A stretch of DNA of 64,000 nt from an uncultured Bacteroides sp. (GTDB lineage: Bacteria > Bacteroidota > Bacteroidia > Bacteroidales > Bacteroidaceae). A program made the position numbers and the translations under genes. The notes under the pieces were generated by a model. That model did no database searches. It saw only the letters and a list, made by a program, of their open reading frames with translations, and had not been told where the DNA came from. This document shows, one piece after another, positions 39,079 to 48,907 of the stretch. Location: NCBI RefSeq assembly GCF_963677715.1, contig NZ_OY782496.1:114935-178934 (forward strand), read 5' to 3'. Positions within the stretch are counted from its first letter, which is position 1; the number at the start of each line of letters is the position of its first letter.

Positions 39079-39086
39079 CAAATATA
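39079..39086 (-). promoter_or_regulatory. -7 element of the small membrane protein gene
   Basis: Minus-strand TATATTTG, exact match to TAnnTTTG; the -33 region is weak. Confidence 0.45.
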
Positions 39087-39130
39087 AAGCGACAACTTTA
39101 CAAAATGCTTACGACACTGTTACAACAGTT

Positions 39131-40150
39131 TTAATTCTTTATCTTTTTTATCCAACCGGGAATGAGCACAGCCCCTATGATGAGATACATATAATAGGTA
39201 ATTACTCTCCACACAAAAGCAACCACCAAAGCCATGCCTGCTACGGAGAAGAAATCGGCATAGAAAACCTGAAAGATGTATTCGCTCACTCCGCTACCTC
39301 CGGGAGTGGGACTAATGGTCATTACAACCCACAGAATCAGTTGCCGGGCAAAGGCCAGCAGATGATCTCCGCGCATGACGAAGGCAAACAGAAGTGCATT
39401 GACCACCAGATAGCGCGATATCCACGAGAGGCAAGTGGCTGTAAATGCTTTCAACCAGAACAGAAAAGGTTTGCGGCTCATCTCTCCCGAGCTGTGCACC
39501 ATGTTTTCGGCCAAAGTCTCTACCGATTTCCGCCAACGCCTGATCAGGGGCAGACGAAACACAGCAAGCAATATCTTCTTCACATACTCCGGACGTTTAA
39601 AAAGTGCGAAGTAAAGCAGTAGTGTCCAAAAAGCAATAGCCACGTACAGAGCAAAAAAGAGCAGTTTGATGCCGGAGGTAAAGAGCGTTGTGCTGCCAAA
39701 AAGCTCGTTGAAAGAAAAGAGTAAGAACGCCACAGGGCAGGCCAGTACGAGAAACAACTCATCTAAAAAGAGGCAGGACATCATTAGTGCAGAACTTCGC
39801 CCGGCATTGATGCCTTCTTTGTTCAAAAAGAATATAATCAGGCTGCTGCCGCCTACCGACGAGGGGGTTACGGCCGAAGTAAACTCACAGAGCATGTTTA
39901 CGTTAAAGGCCTGTCGCCACGTCAGCGAGCGATCGCTTATCAGTCTAAAGCGCCATATCAAGCCGCCATCGCGCCCAAACATAAACAGAAAAGCCAGCAA
40001 TATGCCGGCTAACAGCTGCATCGAAAAATGAATCTCAGCAAAAAGGGTGGAATTGAACTCTCGATAAAACAGCCACCCCACCACAGACAAACCGATGATG
40101 ACCGGAAGTACTATATAGATTCTTTTAAATGTCTTAATTTCACTACTCAT
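39131..40150 (-). CDS. Flippase-like integral membrane protein (lysylphosphatidylglycerol synthase TM family)
   Basis: 339 residues from the ATG at 40150, 14 bases after the stop of the glycosyltransferase; the longer frame start overlaps that gene and adds an unlikely Arg-rich leader. Seven to eight hydrophobic helices are visible, with the family patterns QAFNVNMLCEFTSAVTPSSVGGSS in the first half and LILWVVMTISPTPGGSGVSEY in the second, each placing Pro and Gly in a membrane helix. The family (LPG_synthase_TM, AglD-like) includes lipid flippases and transferases for glycolipids. With the neighbouring GT4 enzyme it probably acts on a glycolipid. Inner membrane. Confidence 0.85.
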   Translation of the reverse strand: MSSEIKTFKRIYIVLPVIIGLSVVGWLFYREFNSTLFAEIHFSMQLLAGILLAFLFMFGRDGGLIWRFRLISDRSLTWRQAFNVNMLCEFTSAVTPSSVGGSSLIIFFLNKEGINAGRSSALMMSCLFLDELFLVLACPVAFLLFSFNELFGSTTLFTSGIKLLFFALYVAIAFWTLLLYFALFKRPEYVKKILLAVFRLPLIRRWRKSVETLAENMVHSSGEMSRKPFLFWLKAFTATCLSWISRYLVVNALLFAFVMRGDHLLAFARQLILWVVMTISPTPGGSGVSEYIFQVFYADFFSVAGMALVVAFVWRVITYYMYLIIGAVLIPGWIKKIKN

Positions 40151-40164
40151 ACAGGCAAGTGAGT

Positions 40165-41316
40165 TTATTTTTTCACGGTTCGGTTCATCAACGAGGTGTA
40201 CCGATCGTACACTTCCCCGGCCACATCTTCCCAAGAGCGCACAATGCTTGTCGCAGCCTGTTCGCCGGCTTGTTTAATCAATTGAGGAGCGGCAAACAGA
40301 GTTCTTAAACGTGCGGCAAAATCGTCTACCGTATTTTCGCTCAGAAAGCCATTATAAGAATCGGATACAATCTCTGCGGAAGTGGAGCCTTTAATTAATA
40401 CAGAAGGGGTATGCATTGCCGCCGCTTCCCTTACTACCAAAGGAGCATTATCGTATAGAGAAGGAAAGAGGAACAAGTCGGCCGCAGCATAATATTCTTT
40501 CAATGCATCGCGCTGAATGATACTACCCACAAAAACAACCTTATCCGACAGAGAAAGTGTTGCAGCCATTCGCTTCAACTCTTCGGAAGCATATCCGGAG
40601 CCGACAAAAAACATTTTAAAGGGCAGATCCTTAACGAGGGACAAGGCATGAAGAAGGAAATCCAGGTTTTTCTCCCAGATGTGCTGCCCGACAAACAGGA
40701 GCATGAGTTCATGCCTACGGAGGCCTAACTGCTCCCGTTTCCGGGTGCGTAAAGCAGGAAAAGAATCGCCCACCACAAAATCATTGCCGTTGTCAACGAC
40801 TTCTACCTTTCCTTTGTATCCATATTCTCTTAAAGTTTCTTCGACCGCCGCCTGAGGAATCCAGACCTCATCGGCCGCTTCATAAAAGCGTATTACTTTC
40901 TTCATAAGTATGTCTACCAAAAGCTTGCTCGATATGGCCCGCTCAAAGTCGGCTCTGTATTTGGAATGAAAAGTAGCTACAATAGGAACCTTCTGCGTGC
41001 AGGCTATCTGCATGGCCAGAGCACCCGAAGAGAACGGGCAATGGGCGTGCACCAGCTCGAACGAAAGACGATTGATGCGTTCATGAAAAGGCCAGTCAAT
41101 ACGGGGAAAGCCAAGCCGATACGGCTTACGCATCGGTATGGGGATGGACGAATATCGGTACACAGGATATTCACCTTCATCTTTTGCCTCGGGAGATTTC
41201 GGAGTAACAACACAAACATTATGCGTTTTCTGGTGTAACCAATAGGCATAGTTTTGCGTAGTTAGAGACACTCCGTCCATTATCGGTGGGAAGCAATCAT
41301 TAAATAACCCTATCAT
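40165..41316 (-). CDS. GT4-family glycosyltransferase
   Basis: 383 residues from the ATG at 41316 (the frame opens three codons earlier at a TTG). Two Rossmann-like domains of the GT-B fold: NDCFPPIMDGVSLTTQNYAYWL (N-terminal, the acceptor side), HAHCPFSSGALAM, TFHSKYRADF, then LLFVGQHIWEKNLDFLLHAL, FVGSGYASEELKRM and FPSLYDNAPLVVREAAAM, with the donor-binding Glu. It resembles the diacylglycerol glucosyltransferase-like branch (MGDG synthase-type) of GT4. The donor is probably a UDP- or GDP-sugar. It is coupled by 14 bases to a flippase-like membrane protein, so a glycolipid product is likely. Confidence 0.9.
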   Translation of the reverse strand: MIGLFNDCFPPIMDGVSLTTQNYAYWLHQKTHNVCVVTPKSPEAKDEGEYPVYRYSSIPIPMRKPYRLGFPRIDWPFHERINRLSFELVHAHCPFSSGALAMQIACTQKVPIVATFHSKYRADFERAISSKLLVDILMKKVIRFYEAADEVWIPQAAVEETLREYGYKGKVEVVDNGNDFVVGDSFPALRTRKREQLGLRRHELMLLFVGQHIWEKNLDFLLHALSLVKDLPFKMFFVGSGYASEELKRMAATLSLSDKVVFVGSIIQRDALKEYYAAADLFLFPSLYDNAPLVVREAAAMHTPSVLIKGSTSAEIVSDSYNGFLSENTVDDFAARLRTLFAAPQLIKQAGEQAATSIVRSWEDVAGEVYDRYTSLMNRTVKK

Positions 41317-41758
41317 GCGGCTCAACTTTATGTACTTACAAAGAAACGCCTTTCATATTACAATTGTTTTAAGGAATTGTTACGAGATTGCATTATCGTG
41401 AAAACCAGAAAAAATCTGATCTATCAGAAAAAAAAAGAAAGCGAACAGAGGCAAGAAGATAGACACATCAAAGAAACTATTTAAGAATCTAAAACCTTAA
41501 TTAAATGAATTACAAGAAAAGATATCATACTATTATGAAACTATAGTATATCTATAAACCTTTTAATAACACTGATTATCAAGTCATTATACTAATAAAC
41601 ATTTTATTTATCATTTAGTGCCATAGCTCTTGTCGATTGGCCGGACAACTTTCTTATAAAATATGTTATAGAGCACATGTATACCTATTTGAGAACATAG
41701 TAAACGCTAGGCGTGTAGTACCGGCATATATTTGCTATCAGAATTTTAATTAAATCAA
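41317..41758. other. Intergenic region upstream of the GH130 locus
   Basis: About 440 AT-rich bases without a gene. It should hold the divergent promoters of the GT4 and GH130 operons and the operator of the hybrid two-component system; I recognise only the -7 element at 41727. A hairpin-forming stretch lies at about 41540-41572 (GATATC..ATACTAT with ATAGTATATC). Confidence 0.5.
41727..41734 (+). promoter_or_regulatory. -7 element of the GH130 operon
   Basis: TATATTTG, exact match to TAnnTTTG, 25 bases before the start codon; -33 weak, as expected for an activator-dependent promoter. Confidence 0.5.
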
Positions 41759-42808
41759 ATGACCATGGATATAGCTAAAAGATCTCAAGCGAATCCCCTA
41801 CTTACTCCCCGTAATTTAAAAGCCAGAATAGACGGAATGGAAATAACTTGTCTACTAAACCCGGGAGTATTTAGATATCAGGGCAAAATCTGGTTACTCT
41901 TGCGCGTTGCAGAACGGCCGATACAGAAAGAAGGCATCATCAGTTTTCCTATATATAATAAGGAGGGGAAAATAGAAGTTGTTTCATTCTCCAAAGACGA
42001 CCCTGAACTGGATTCAACAGATCCTCGCGTAATTGGTTATAAAGGACAGAATTACCTGACAACCATGTCTTATCTGCGACTCGTTTCGAGTGAAGATGGC
42101 ATACATTTTAAAGATGAACCGGAATATCCGCCTATCTTCGGAGAAGGTGAATTAGAATCATTTGGCATTGAAGACTGCCGGGTAGCCACTTGCAAAGATG
42201 GATTCTACCTTACTTACACAAAGGTTTCATCCGTCGCCGTAGGGGTCGGACTCATTCACACGAACGACTGGAAGAACTATACACGTCATGGAATGATTTT
42301 TCCTCCGCACAATAAAGACTGTGCTTTGTTTGAAGAAAAAATTGGTGATAAATACTTTGCTCTGCACAGGCCCAGCAGTCCGGAGCTTGGCGGAAACTAT
42401 ATCTGGTTGGCAGAATCACCAGACAGGTTTCACTGGGGAAATCATAAATGTGTAGCCACTACTCGTGCGGGGATGTGGGATAGTGCACGAGTAGGTGCAG
42501 GTGCTGCTCCCATAAGAACAGAACAAGGCTGGTTGGAAATTTATCACGGTGCCAATAAAGACAATCGCTATTGCCTGGGAGCGTTACTACTCGACCTGAA
42601 CGATCCTTCCAAGGTTATTGCCAGAAGTAACGATCCTATCATGGAGCCCATTGCCAGTTATGAACAAACCGGCTTCTTCGGTAATGTAATATTCACCAAT
42701 GGGCACTTGATAGACGGAGACCAGATAACGATGTACTACGGTGCCAGTGATGAAGTGATTTGTAGAGCCGAACTATCCATTCGTGAAATATTGAATACTT
42801 TAAAGTAA
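41759..42808 (+). CDS. GH130 beta-mannoside phosphorylase/mannosidase
   Basis: 349 residues without a signal peptide, so cytoplasmic. The five-bladed propeller of GH130 is seen as NPLLTPRNLKARI, ITCLLNPGVFRYQGKIWLLLRVAE, SFGIEDCRVA with the catalytic Asp, FPPHNKDCALFEEKIGDKYFALHRPS, WDSARVGAGAAPIRTEQGWLEIYHGA and TGFFGNVIFTNG. GH130 enzymes either phosphorolyse beta-1,4-mannosides (Man-Glc, Man-GlcNAc or mannan chains) or hydrolyse beta-1,2-mannosides; the subgroup, and therefore the substrate, is not decided by eye. First gene of a six-gene locus; the MFS gene starts 13 bases later and probably brings in the substrate. An alternative start is Met3. Confidence 0.9.
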   Translation: MTMDIAKRSQANPLLTPRNLKARIDGMEITCLLNPGVFRYQGKIWLLLRVAERPIQKEGIISFPIYNKEGKIEVVSFSKDDPELDSTDPRVIGYKGQNYLTTMSYLRLVSSEDGIHFKDEPEYPPIFGEGELESFGIEDCRVATCKDGFYLTYTKVSSVAVGVGLIHTNDWKNYTRHGMIFPPHNKDCALFEEKIGDKYFALHRPSSPELGGNYIWLAESPDRFHWGNHKCVATTRAGMWDSARVGAGAAPIRTEQGWLEIYHGANKDNRYCLGALLLDLNDPSKVIARSNDPIMEPIASYEQTGFFGNVIFTNGHLIDGDQITMYYGASDEVICRAELSIREILNTLK

Positions 42809-42821
42809 CTCCTACCCCAAG

Positions 42822-44087
42822 ATGAACAAACTAAAAAAAGAATACTTGTTTTTTAAGCAGCAAGAGCATAACATGCGCATTCTGTTGGTAACCAACATGC
42901 TTTATGCATTAGTACTTCCTGTTGTGGAAATCTTCGTCGGTGCCTACATCATGCGCAACACCAGCGCACCTATAATGGTGGCTTTCTATCAGTTAGCCAT
43001 GTATATAGGTATTGTTACCACCTCGCTTGTCAACGGTTTCCTGCTGAAAAAATATAAAGCCAAAACGCTCTATGCTGCGGGTATTCTGGTAAGCGGCCTC
43101 TCTATGTTCGGAATGATGACCATCCACTCTCTCGGCTTCATGGAATTAGGTTTGGCCGGTTTTTTCTTGGGAGCAGCTTCCGGCTTTTTCTGGACAAACA
43201 GATATCTGTTAACTCTTTACAACACCAAGGATGACAACAGGAACTATTTCTTCGGACTGGAATCTTTTTTCTTTTCCATTGCTTCCATCGGAGTACCCCT
43301 GATTATCGGGGCTTTTATCAGCCAAATTGACGGGAAAGAGATATTTGGTTTCGTGTTTGATGTCAACAAGTCCTATCGGATTGTCACCATGGTAGAAGTC
43401 GTAATCACCATCATAGCCTGCGGAGTGCTATGGAAAGGTAACTTTGATGCTCCGAAAGAGACTTCATTTATGTATTTCAAATTCCATCGACTATGGAAAA
43501 AGATGCTATTGCTGGCCTCGTTGAAAGGCATGGTACAGGGTTTCTTGGTAACAGCTCCGGCCATCCTTGTTCTTAAATTAGTGGGGAATGAAGGAGCATT
43601 GGGTTTAATACAAGGGGTAAGCGGAGCATTAACGGCTGTTCTGGTATACATACTAGGACGGATGGCCAAACCGGAAGACCGATTGAAGATATTTGCCGGT
43701 GGATTACTGGTGTTTTTTGCAGGTACCCTGTGCAATGGGATACTTTTTTCGGCAACCGGGGTGATTCTTTTTGTATTATGTAAAGTTATCTTTCAGCCTT
43801 TATTCGACTTGGCCTACTTTCCCATCATGATGAAGACGATAGATGCGGTAACCAAAATAGAGAAAAGGAACGAATATGCTTATATCATGAGCCACGAGTT
43901 CGGGCTTTTTTTAGGAAGAGCGTTCGGGTTGTTACTATTCATTTTTCTCGCTTATTGCATCTCACAAGATTTTGCACTGAAATATGCGCTGATCATCGTC
44001 GCCGGACTACAATTACTAGCTTATCCGCTGGCTAAAAATATTATTAACCAAACTAATATCGATAAAAAAGATGAGAATGAAAAATAA
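42822..44087 (+). CDS. MFS-family transporter
   Basis: 421 residues with about 12 hydrophobic helices; the basic central loop (FKFHRLWKKMLLL, around 220) separates two six-helix halves. Helices 2-3 have GFLLKKYKAKTLYAAGILVSG, the usual MFS loop region, and RNYFFGLESFFFSIAS falls where helix 4-5 begins. No known substrate motif. Placed between GH130 and the lipoprotein gene, it is probably the inner-membrane importer for the oligosaccharide that GH130 cleaves. It overlaps the next gene by 17 bases. Confidence 0.88.
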   Translation: MNKLKKEYLFFKQQEHNMRILLVTNMLYALVLPVVEIFVGAYIMRNTSAPIMVAFYQLAMYIGIVTTSLVNGFLLKKYKAKTLYAAGILVSGLSMFGMMTIHSLGFMELGLAGFFLGAASGFFWTNRYLLTLYNTKDDNRNYFFGLESFFFSIASIGVPLIIGAFISQIDGKEIFGFVFDVNKSYRIVTMVEVVITIIACGVLWKGNFDAPKETSFMYFKFHRLWKKMLLLASLKGMVQGFLVTAPAILVLKLVGNEGALGLIQGVSGALTAVLVYILGRMAKPEDRLKIFAGGLLVFFAGTLCNGILFSATGVILFVLCKVIFQPLFDLAYFPIMMKTIDAVTKIEKRNEYAYIMSHEFGLFLGRAFGLLLFIFLAYCISQDFALKYALIIVAGLQLLAYPLAKNIINQTNIDKKDENEK

Positions 44088-45804
44088 ATATATTATATCA
44101 CTTGCGGCACTTTGCCTACTGGGCTCTTGTTCCTCTCAGAAAAAGGTTTTAGGCGATAAAGTAGCGCAAGTTGCTATCAATAGGGTTAATCTGATGCCCG
44201 ACATGCCCGAGTCATACAAGATGCTCAACTGGCGGGAGAAAACTAAAAAGTATGATAAATTTGTTTTTGACTGGCACAACCAAAGCAGGGTTGGAAATCT
44301 GATATGGCTGGATAATCACCGAAGAAATGTAGATCAAACAACTTTCGGATTATATACAGCGATTAAAGATATTCGCCAAGGGCCCGACCATAACAACGGA
44401 GAATTTCATGAAAGCCTCAACTCACTATCGGCTATATTGGGAGCCGGATTAGTAGGGATTGACAAGACCAATCAAGACGGTTACAACTATGTGAAAATGG
44501 TACAAAACTATTTCAACTCGGACAATGGATGGAACATCATGATGAACAACACCAATCCGTCTGTAAAGTCATTGGGTGGAGGGTACGGACGCGACTGGTG
44601 GTATGATGTACTGCCTAATGCTTTGTATTATGCAGTGTGTGATGTTTTTCCTAATGTCTCTGGAGCCGATAAAATACAAAAAAGCATTGCCGAACAGTTT
44701 GTCAAAGCAGATTCCGTGCTCAACGGCAACTATGATTATTCATACTTCGACTACGGGAAGATGAAAGGAATGGTAAGCAACCTTCCCTTGCAACAAGATG
44801 CCGCCGGCGGGCATGCATACGTATTGCTTTGTGCTTATCACAAATTTGGCGACCCACGATATCTGCAACATAGTAAAAGTGCTGTTGAGGCATTAGCTTC
44901 TCAAAAAGAGAGTCGCTTTTATGAAGCACTTTTACCCTTGGGCATCTATACGGCTGCTTACCTGAATGCTACGGAAGGAACCAACTATGATGTGCACAAA
45001 ATGCTCGACTGGGTGTTCGACGGATGTAAAAGTCCCACAGGCAGAACCGGTTGGGGAATCATTGTAGGGAAGTGGGGAGATTATGACGTAAGCGGTTTAC
45101 AGGGAAGCATCACTGACGGAGGTGGCTATGCTTTTCTGATGAATAGCATCAAGCCTTCATGGCCCTTCATCCCGATGGTGAAGTATCAGCCGCAATATGC
45201 TAAAGCCATAGGCAAATGGATGCTCAACAACGCCAGTGCATGTCGCTTGTTCTACCCCATGGAGATAGATGCAAAGCATCAATGGGCTCCTGAATTCAGA
45301 GAGCTGACCAACGGCAATGTTGCTTATGAGGGATTGCGTAAAACAGATGATTATGGCAAAGCATCTTTGAAAGGGGTTAGTCCTGTAGCCATAGGTGACG
45401 GCCCTAAATGGATTGACGGCAACCCGACGGAGAGTATGTTTAGTGTTTACAGTTCTTCACCCGTAGGTATACTCGGAAGCATCGTGAGCACAACGAACGT
45501 GAAAGGTATCTTGCAGTTAAACTGTAACAGTACGGATTTTTATACTGAAAAGCCTTATCCGGTATACTTATACTACAATCCCTACAAAGAAACCAAAAGC
45601 ATAACTTATCACTCTTCGCAAGCCTGTGACCTTTTTGATATTGTAGCCAAAGAATATGTAGCTAAAGATATTAAAGCCGATGGCTCTTTTGAGATACCCG
45701 CCAATGAGGCACGGGTAATTGTTGAACTTCCGGCAGGAACTAAACTAAGTTTAAGCAATGGCAAAATAATTGCGAATAAGCAGTACATAATTTCATATCA
45801 TTAA
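44071..45804 (+). CDS. Unassigned lipoprotein with probable (alpha/alpha)-barrel, candidate glycosidase
   Basis: 577 residues. The lipoprotein signal (MRMKNKYIISLAALCLLGSC) gives acylation at Cys20; SSQKK follows, lacking the acidic residues of the Bacteroides surface-export signal, so the protein may face the periplasm. The rest looks like an (alpha/alpha)-type toroid with many aromatic-rich turns (GGGYGRDWWYDVLPNALYYA, NLPLQQDAAGGHAYVLLCAY, TGWGIIVGKWGDYDVSG, DGGGYAFLMNSI) and a beta-rich end (VYLYYNPYKE, VIVELPAGTKLSL). I do not recognise the family. Its place in the locus, with no other extracytoplasmic enzyme, makes a glycosidase or lyase role plausible but unproven. The start overlaps the MFS stop. 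Confidence 0.7.
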   Translation: MRMKNKYIISLAALCLLGSCSSQKKVLGDKVAQVAINRVNLMPDMPESYKMLNWREKTKKYDKFVFDWHNQSRVGNLIWLDNHRRNVDQTTFGLYTAIKDIRQGPDHNNGEFHESLNSLSAILGAGLVGIDKTNQDGYNYVKMVQNYFNSDNGWNIMMNNTNPSVKSLGGGYGRDWWYDVLPNALYYAVCDVFPNVSGADKIQKSIAEQFVKADSVLNGNYDYSYFDYGKMKGMVSNLPLQQDAAGGHAYVLLCAYHKFGDPRYLQHSKSAVEALASQKESRFYEALLPLGIYTAAYLNATEGTNYDVHKMLDWVFDGCKSPTGRTGWGIIVGKWGDYDVSGLQGSITDGGGYAFLMNSIKPSWPFIPMVKYQPQYAKAIGKWMLNNASACRLFYPMEIDAKHQWAPEFRELTNGNVAYEGLRKTDDYGKASLKGVSPVAIGDGPKWIDGNPTESMFSVYSSSPVGILGSIVSTTNVKGILQLNCNSTDFYTEKPYPVYLYYNPYKETKSITYHSSQACDLFDIVAKEYVAKDIKADGSFEIPANEARVIVELPAGTKLSLSNGKIIANKQYIISYH

Positions 45805-45817
45805 ATCTTAATAGACC

Positions 45818-48800
45818 ATGAGAAATCATTTATTATTTCTAACATTTTTCCTTTTTGTATGTGCAGCTGTTTCTGCACAGCAAACAAAGAAAATATCCGG
45901 CTCGGTATATGACCAGAGTACCGGAGAAGCCTTAATCGGTGTGTCTGCAGTAGAGAAAGGAACCGGCAACGGTACTATAACTGACCTTGACGGCAAGTAT
46001 TCATTAAGCATAACCTCCAATCAGGTTTCCTTTTCGTACGTAGGTTATAAAACTCAAACCATAACGGTTAATCAGAGTGGAACAATCAATGTAAAACTAA
46101 TATCCGACAATAAACTTGAAGAGGTCGTGGTTATTGGCTACGGTACACAAAAGAAAAGTGACCTTACCGGTTCGCTGGCTTCTATCAGTAGTAAAGACAT
46201 CAAAAACTATGCGGTATCTAATGCTTCGGAACTACTAACAGGTAAAGCAGCCGGTGTGTTTGTTGCTGCCAGCTCGGGACAACCGGGTTCGGATGCGGTA
46301 ATTCGTGTAAGAGGGTTGGGTACCGTGAATGACAACAACCCGTTATACGTTGTTGACGGACAGTTCATGGATAATATCAGCACGCTGAACCCTTCGGATA
46401 TTGAACACATAGAGGTACTGAAAGATGCGTCTGCTTGTGCCATCTACGGATCGAAAGGTTCAAACGGGGTAATCCTTATTACCACAAAAGGAGGAGTTAA
46501 AGGACAAACCATTATCACGCTGGATGCTTATACTGGCATTAAAAATAGCTACAAAGCATTAAATATGATGAATAGCGAACAGTATTATAATTTCATCACA
46601 GAGGCTTACAAGGACGACAGCAGTTTCCAAAACTCGATGAAAGAGAAATTCACTAACCAATATAATAAAGGGTATGATACTGACTGGTGGAAGGCAGTTA
46701 CGCATACCGCTTTTACTCAAAACTACAATGTCAGTGTTCGCACAGGAACGGACAAGTCACGTTCATCTCTCAGTCTGGGCTATATTGACGACCAGGGAGC
46801 AATCATTACTACTGATTTTCAAAGACTTACATTAAAATTAAGTCAGGAATATGATTTGAGCAAGTATATCACAGTAGGAACAAATATAAATCTGGCTAAA
46901 ATTAAGAAACGGGATGCCGGAGCCATTCCTTCATTTGATTTTATCCAAAAAGCAGATCCGTTCACTCCGGTTATCAGCCCATTGGTAGATCCATCTTCTG
47001 AAAACTATAAGTATAACAAGTATGCTCCTACCGAATGGTCGTATGACCCCAATCCGGTTTCCATGCTTGAGCTGCCTAACAGATATGACGACATCTTCAA
47101 TGTATTCGGCAATGTTTATGCTCAGGTTAAGTTATACAAAAACCTGACATACCGGGTACAATACAGTTTTGAAAGATATCATGATACCTTTAAAGATTTT
47201 CGTCCCATCTTTTCATCGACTTTCTCCGATGATAACCTGGCCAATCAAGAGAGCAAGTACAGTATTGAAACTCAATTAAATAATAACAGCAATGTAACTT
47301 TTAACTCTTTGGTTGAACAACGCCTCAACTATAACACAACTATCGGGAAGCATAAACTGGATGCAATGGTAGCTATAACTTACGAAAAGAATAAAGATGA
47401 AAGCATCAATGCTTTTAAAAGAAACGCTCTGGGCAACGAAGATATTTATCAGATACTCGATGCGCAAACCGCAGGAGATAAAGTTTCGGGTTCTAAAGAG
47501 ACTTCCTCCATGTTGTCTTATCTGGGACGTATCAATTATTCGTATGACGACAGATATCTGGCAACAGTAAACTTCCGTGCCGACGGCTCTTCTAAGTTTG
47601 CCAAAAATAACCGATGGGGATACTTCCCTTCTCTGTCAGTGGGATGGAGAATCAGTAATGAAGAGTTCTTCAAGAATCTGAATATCGACAACGCAATGTC
47701 AAATCTGAAACTACGCGTGGGATGGGGACAAAACGGCAACCAACGCATAGATACCAGTGCACCGCTAACACTAATCGGCACAAATGATGAAATGCAATGG
47801 TATTTCGGGAACGGTTATTCTCAAGGCTATACACCCACTTATGTGGGGAATGCGGATATTAAATGGGAAACCAGTCAGCAAACCAATGTAGGAGTGGACA
47901 TGTCTTTCCTGAGAAACAGCTTGGATGTAAGCATGGACTTTTACGTAAAGAAGACCAGTGATATGTTACTGAATATGCCTATACCTTCGTTCGGAGCATT
48001 TCCTAACAGCCCCTACTTCAACGCCGGTAATCTGAAGAATACGGGATTTGAATTGGTAGCCAACTATCGGAATCATATCGGTAGAGATTTCAACTACAAC
48101 ATAGGAGCAAACCTCTCTACTTATAAGACCAAAGTGACCAAACTTACTTCCGAATATTTAAGCGGCAATGTGAGCCGTACCTACGTGGGAGGACCGATAG
48201 GACGTTTTTGGGGATATAAACAAATAGGTATCTTCCAGAATCAGGCAGAGATTGACAGTTATGTAGACAAGGACGGAACAAAGATTCAACCGAATGCGAA
48301 GCCCGGCGATTTCAAGTTTGCCAAACTGGGCGAATCCGGCCAACTGAATGACGACGATGATCGCACATTTATAGGAAACCCCAACCCGGACATTATTTAT
48401 GGATTCAATTTGGGATTCGCCTATAAGAGCTTTGACCTCAGCATGGCCTTTCAGGGAACGCTTGGTAACGATATATGGAATGTAGCAAAGGGTACTCTTT
48501 CTTCGGCCGGTCGCCAGAACGCATTGGAAGAAGCTTATACCAAAGCATGGACCAAAGAGGGAGATAATGCCAAATATCCGCGCATCACAAATTCCGACAG
48601 CAACAATAACATGAGGAATTCTTCTTTCTATGTGGAAGATGGCTCTTATCTCCGTTTGCAGAATATACAACTAGGATATACCATTCCTGAAGCTCTTTGC
48701 CTAAAAACAAAGTTGTTCTCCAGTTGCAGGTTCTATATCAGCGGACAGAACCTATTAACTCTGACGGGATATTCGGGACTTGACCCGGAACTGGGAATCA

Positions 48801-48883
48801 ACAGTCCGCTGGATATGGGAGTTGACACTACTCATTATCCTTCATCCCGCACATTTACCGTTGGCGTTAATATGCAATTTTAA
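45818..48883 (+). CDS. SusC-type TonB-dependent outer-membrane transporter
   Basis: 1021 residues with a signal peptide (about 1-20). An N-terminal carboxypeptidase-regulatory-like domain (about 25-100; ISGSVYDQSTGEALIGV) is followed by the TonB-box region VVVIGYGTQKKSDLTGS, the plug (about 110-225; VRGLGTVNDNNPLYVVDGQ, EVLKDASACAIYGSKGSNGVILITTK), and a 22-strand barrel ending in an aromatic (TFTVGVNMQF). It imports bound glycan across the outer membrane, driven by TonB, with the SusD partner encoded 24 bases downstream. There is no FecR-interaction N-terminal extension, so it does not signal to an ECF sigma. Length normal. Confidence 0.95.
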   Translation: MRNHLLFLTFFLFVCAAVSAQQTKKISGSVYDQSTGEALIGVSAVEKGTGNGTITDLDGKYSLSITSNQVSFSYVGYKTQTITVNQSGTINVKLISDNKLEEVVVIGYGTQKKSDLTGSLASISSKDIKNYAVSNASELLTGKAAGVFVAASSGQPGSDAVIRVRGLGTVNDNNPLYVVDGQFMDNISTLNPSDIEHIEVLKDASACAIYGSKGSNGVILITTKGGVKGQTIITLDAYTGIKNSYKALNMMNSEQYYNFITEAYKDDSSFQNSMKEKFTNQYNKGYDTDWWKAVTHTAFTQNYNVSVRTGTDKSRSSLSLGYIDDQGAIITTDFQRLTLKLSQEYDLSKYITVGTNINLAKIKKRDAGAIPSFDFIQKADPFTPVISPLVDPSSENYKYNKYAPTEWSYDPNPVSMLELPNRYDDIFNVFGNVYAQVKLYKNLTYRVQYSFERYHDTFKDFRPIFSSTFSDDNLANQESKYSIETQLNNNSNVTFNSLVEQRLNYNTTIGKHKLDAMVAITYEKNKDESINAFKRNALGNEDIYQILDAQTAGDKVSGSKETSSMLSYLGRINYSYDDRYLATVNFRADGSSKFAKNNRWGYFPSLSVGWRISNEEFFKNLNIDNAMSNLKLRVGWGQNGNQRIDTSAPLTLIGTNDEMQWYFGNGYSQGYTPTYVGNADIKWETSQQTNVGVDMSFLRNSLDVSMDFYVKKTSDMLLNMPIPSFGAFPNSPYFNAGNLKNTGFELVANYRNHIGRDFNYNIGANLSTYKTKVTKLTSEYLSGNVSRTYVGGPIGRFWGYKQIGIFQNQAEIDSYVDKDGTKIQPNAKPGDFKFAKLGESGQLNDDDDRTFIGNPNPDIIYGFNLGFAYKSFDLSMAFQGTLGNDIWNVAKGTLSSAGRQNALEEAYTKAWTKEGDNAKYPRITNSDSNNNMRNSSFYVEDGSYLRLQNIQLGYTIPEALCLKTKLFSSCRFYISGQNLLTLTGYSGLDPELGINSPLDMGVDTTHYPSSRTFTVGVNMQF

Positions 48884-48907
48884 ACCGAAACTAAAAAACA
48901 GAGTATC

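Noticed and set aside
38888-39622. 244-codon plus-strand open frame
   Set aside because: It lies opposite the flippase-like gene and the small membrane protein, both of which have proper membrane-protein sequence and promoters.
45818-48883. SusC acting as a signal transducer to the ECF sigma factor at 34981
   Set aside because: The SusC protein lacks the N-terminal signalling extension and no FecR-type anti-sigma gene is present; the locus has its own HTCS.
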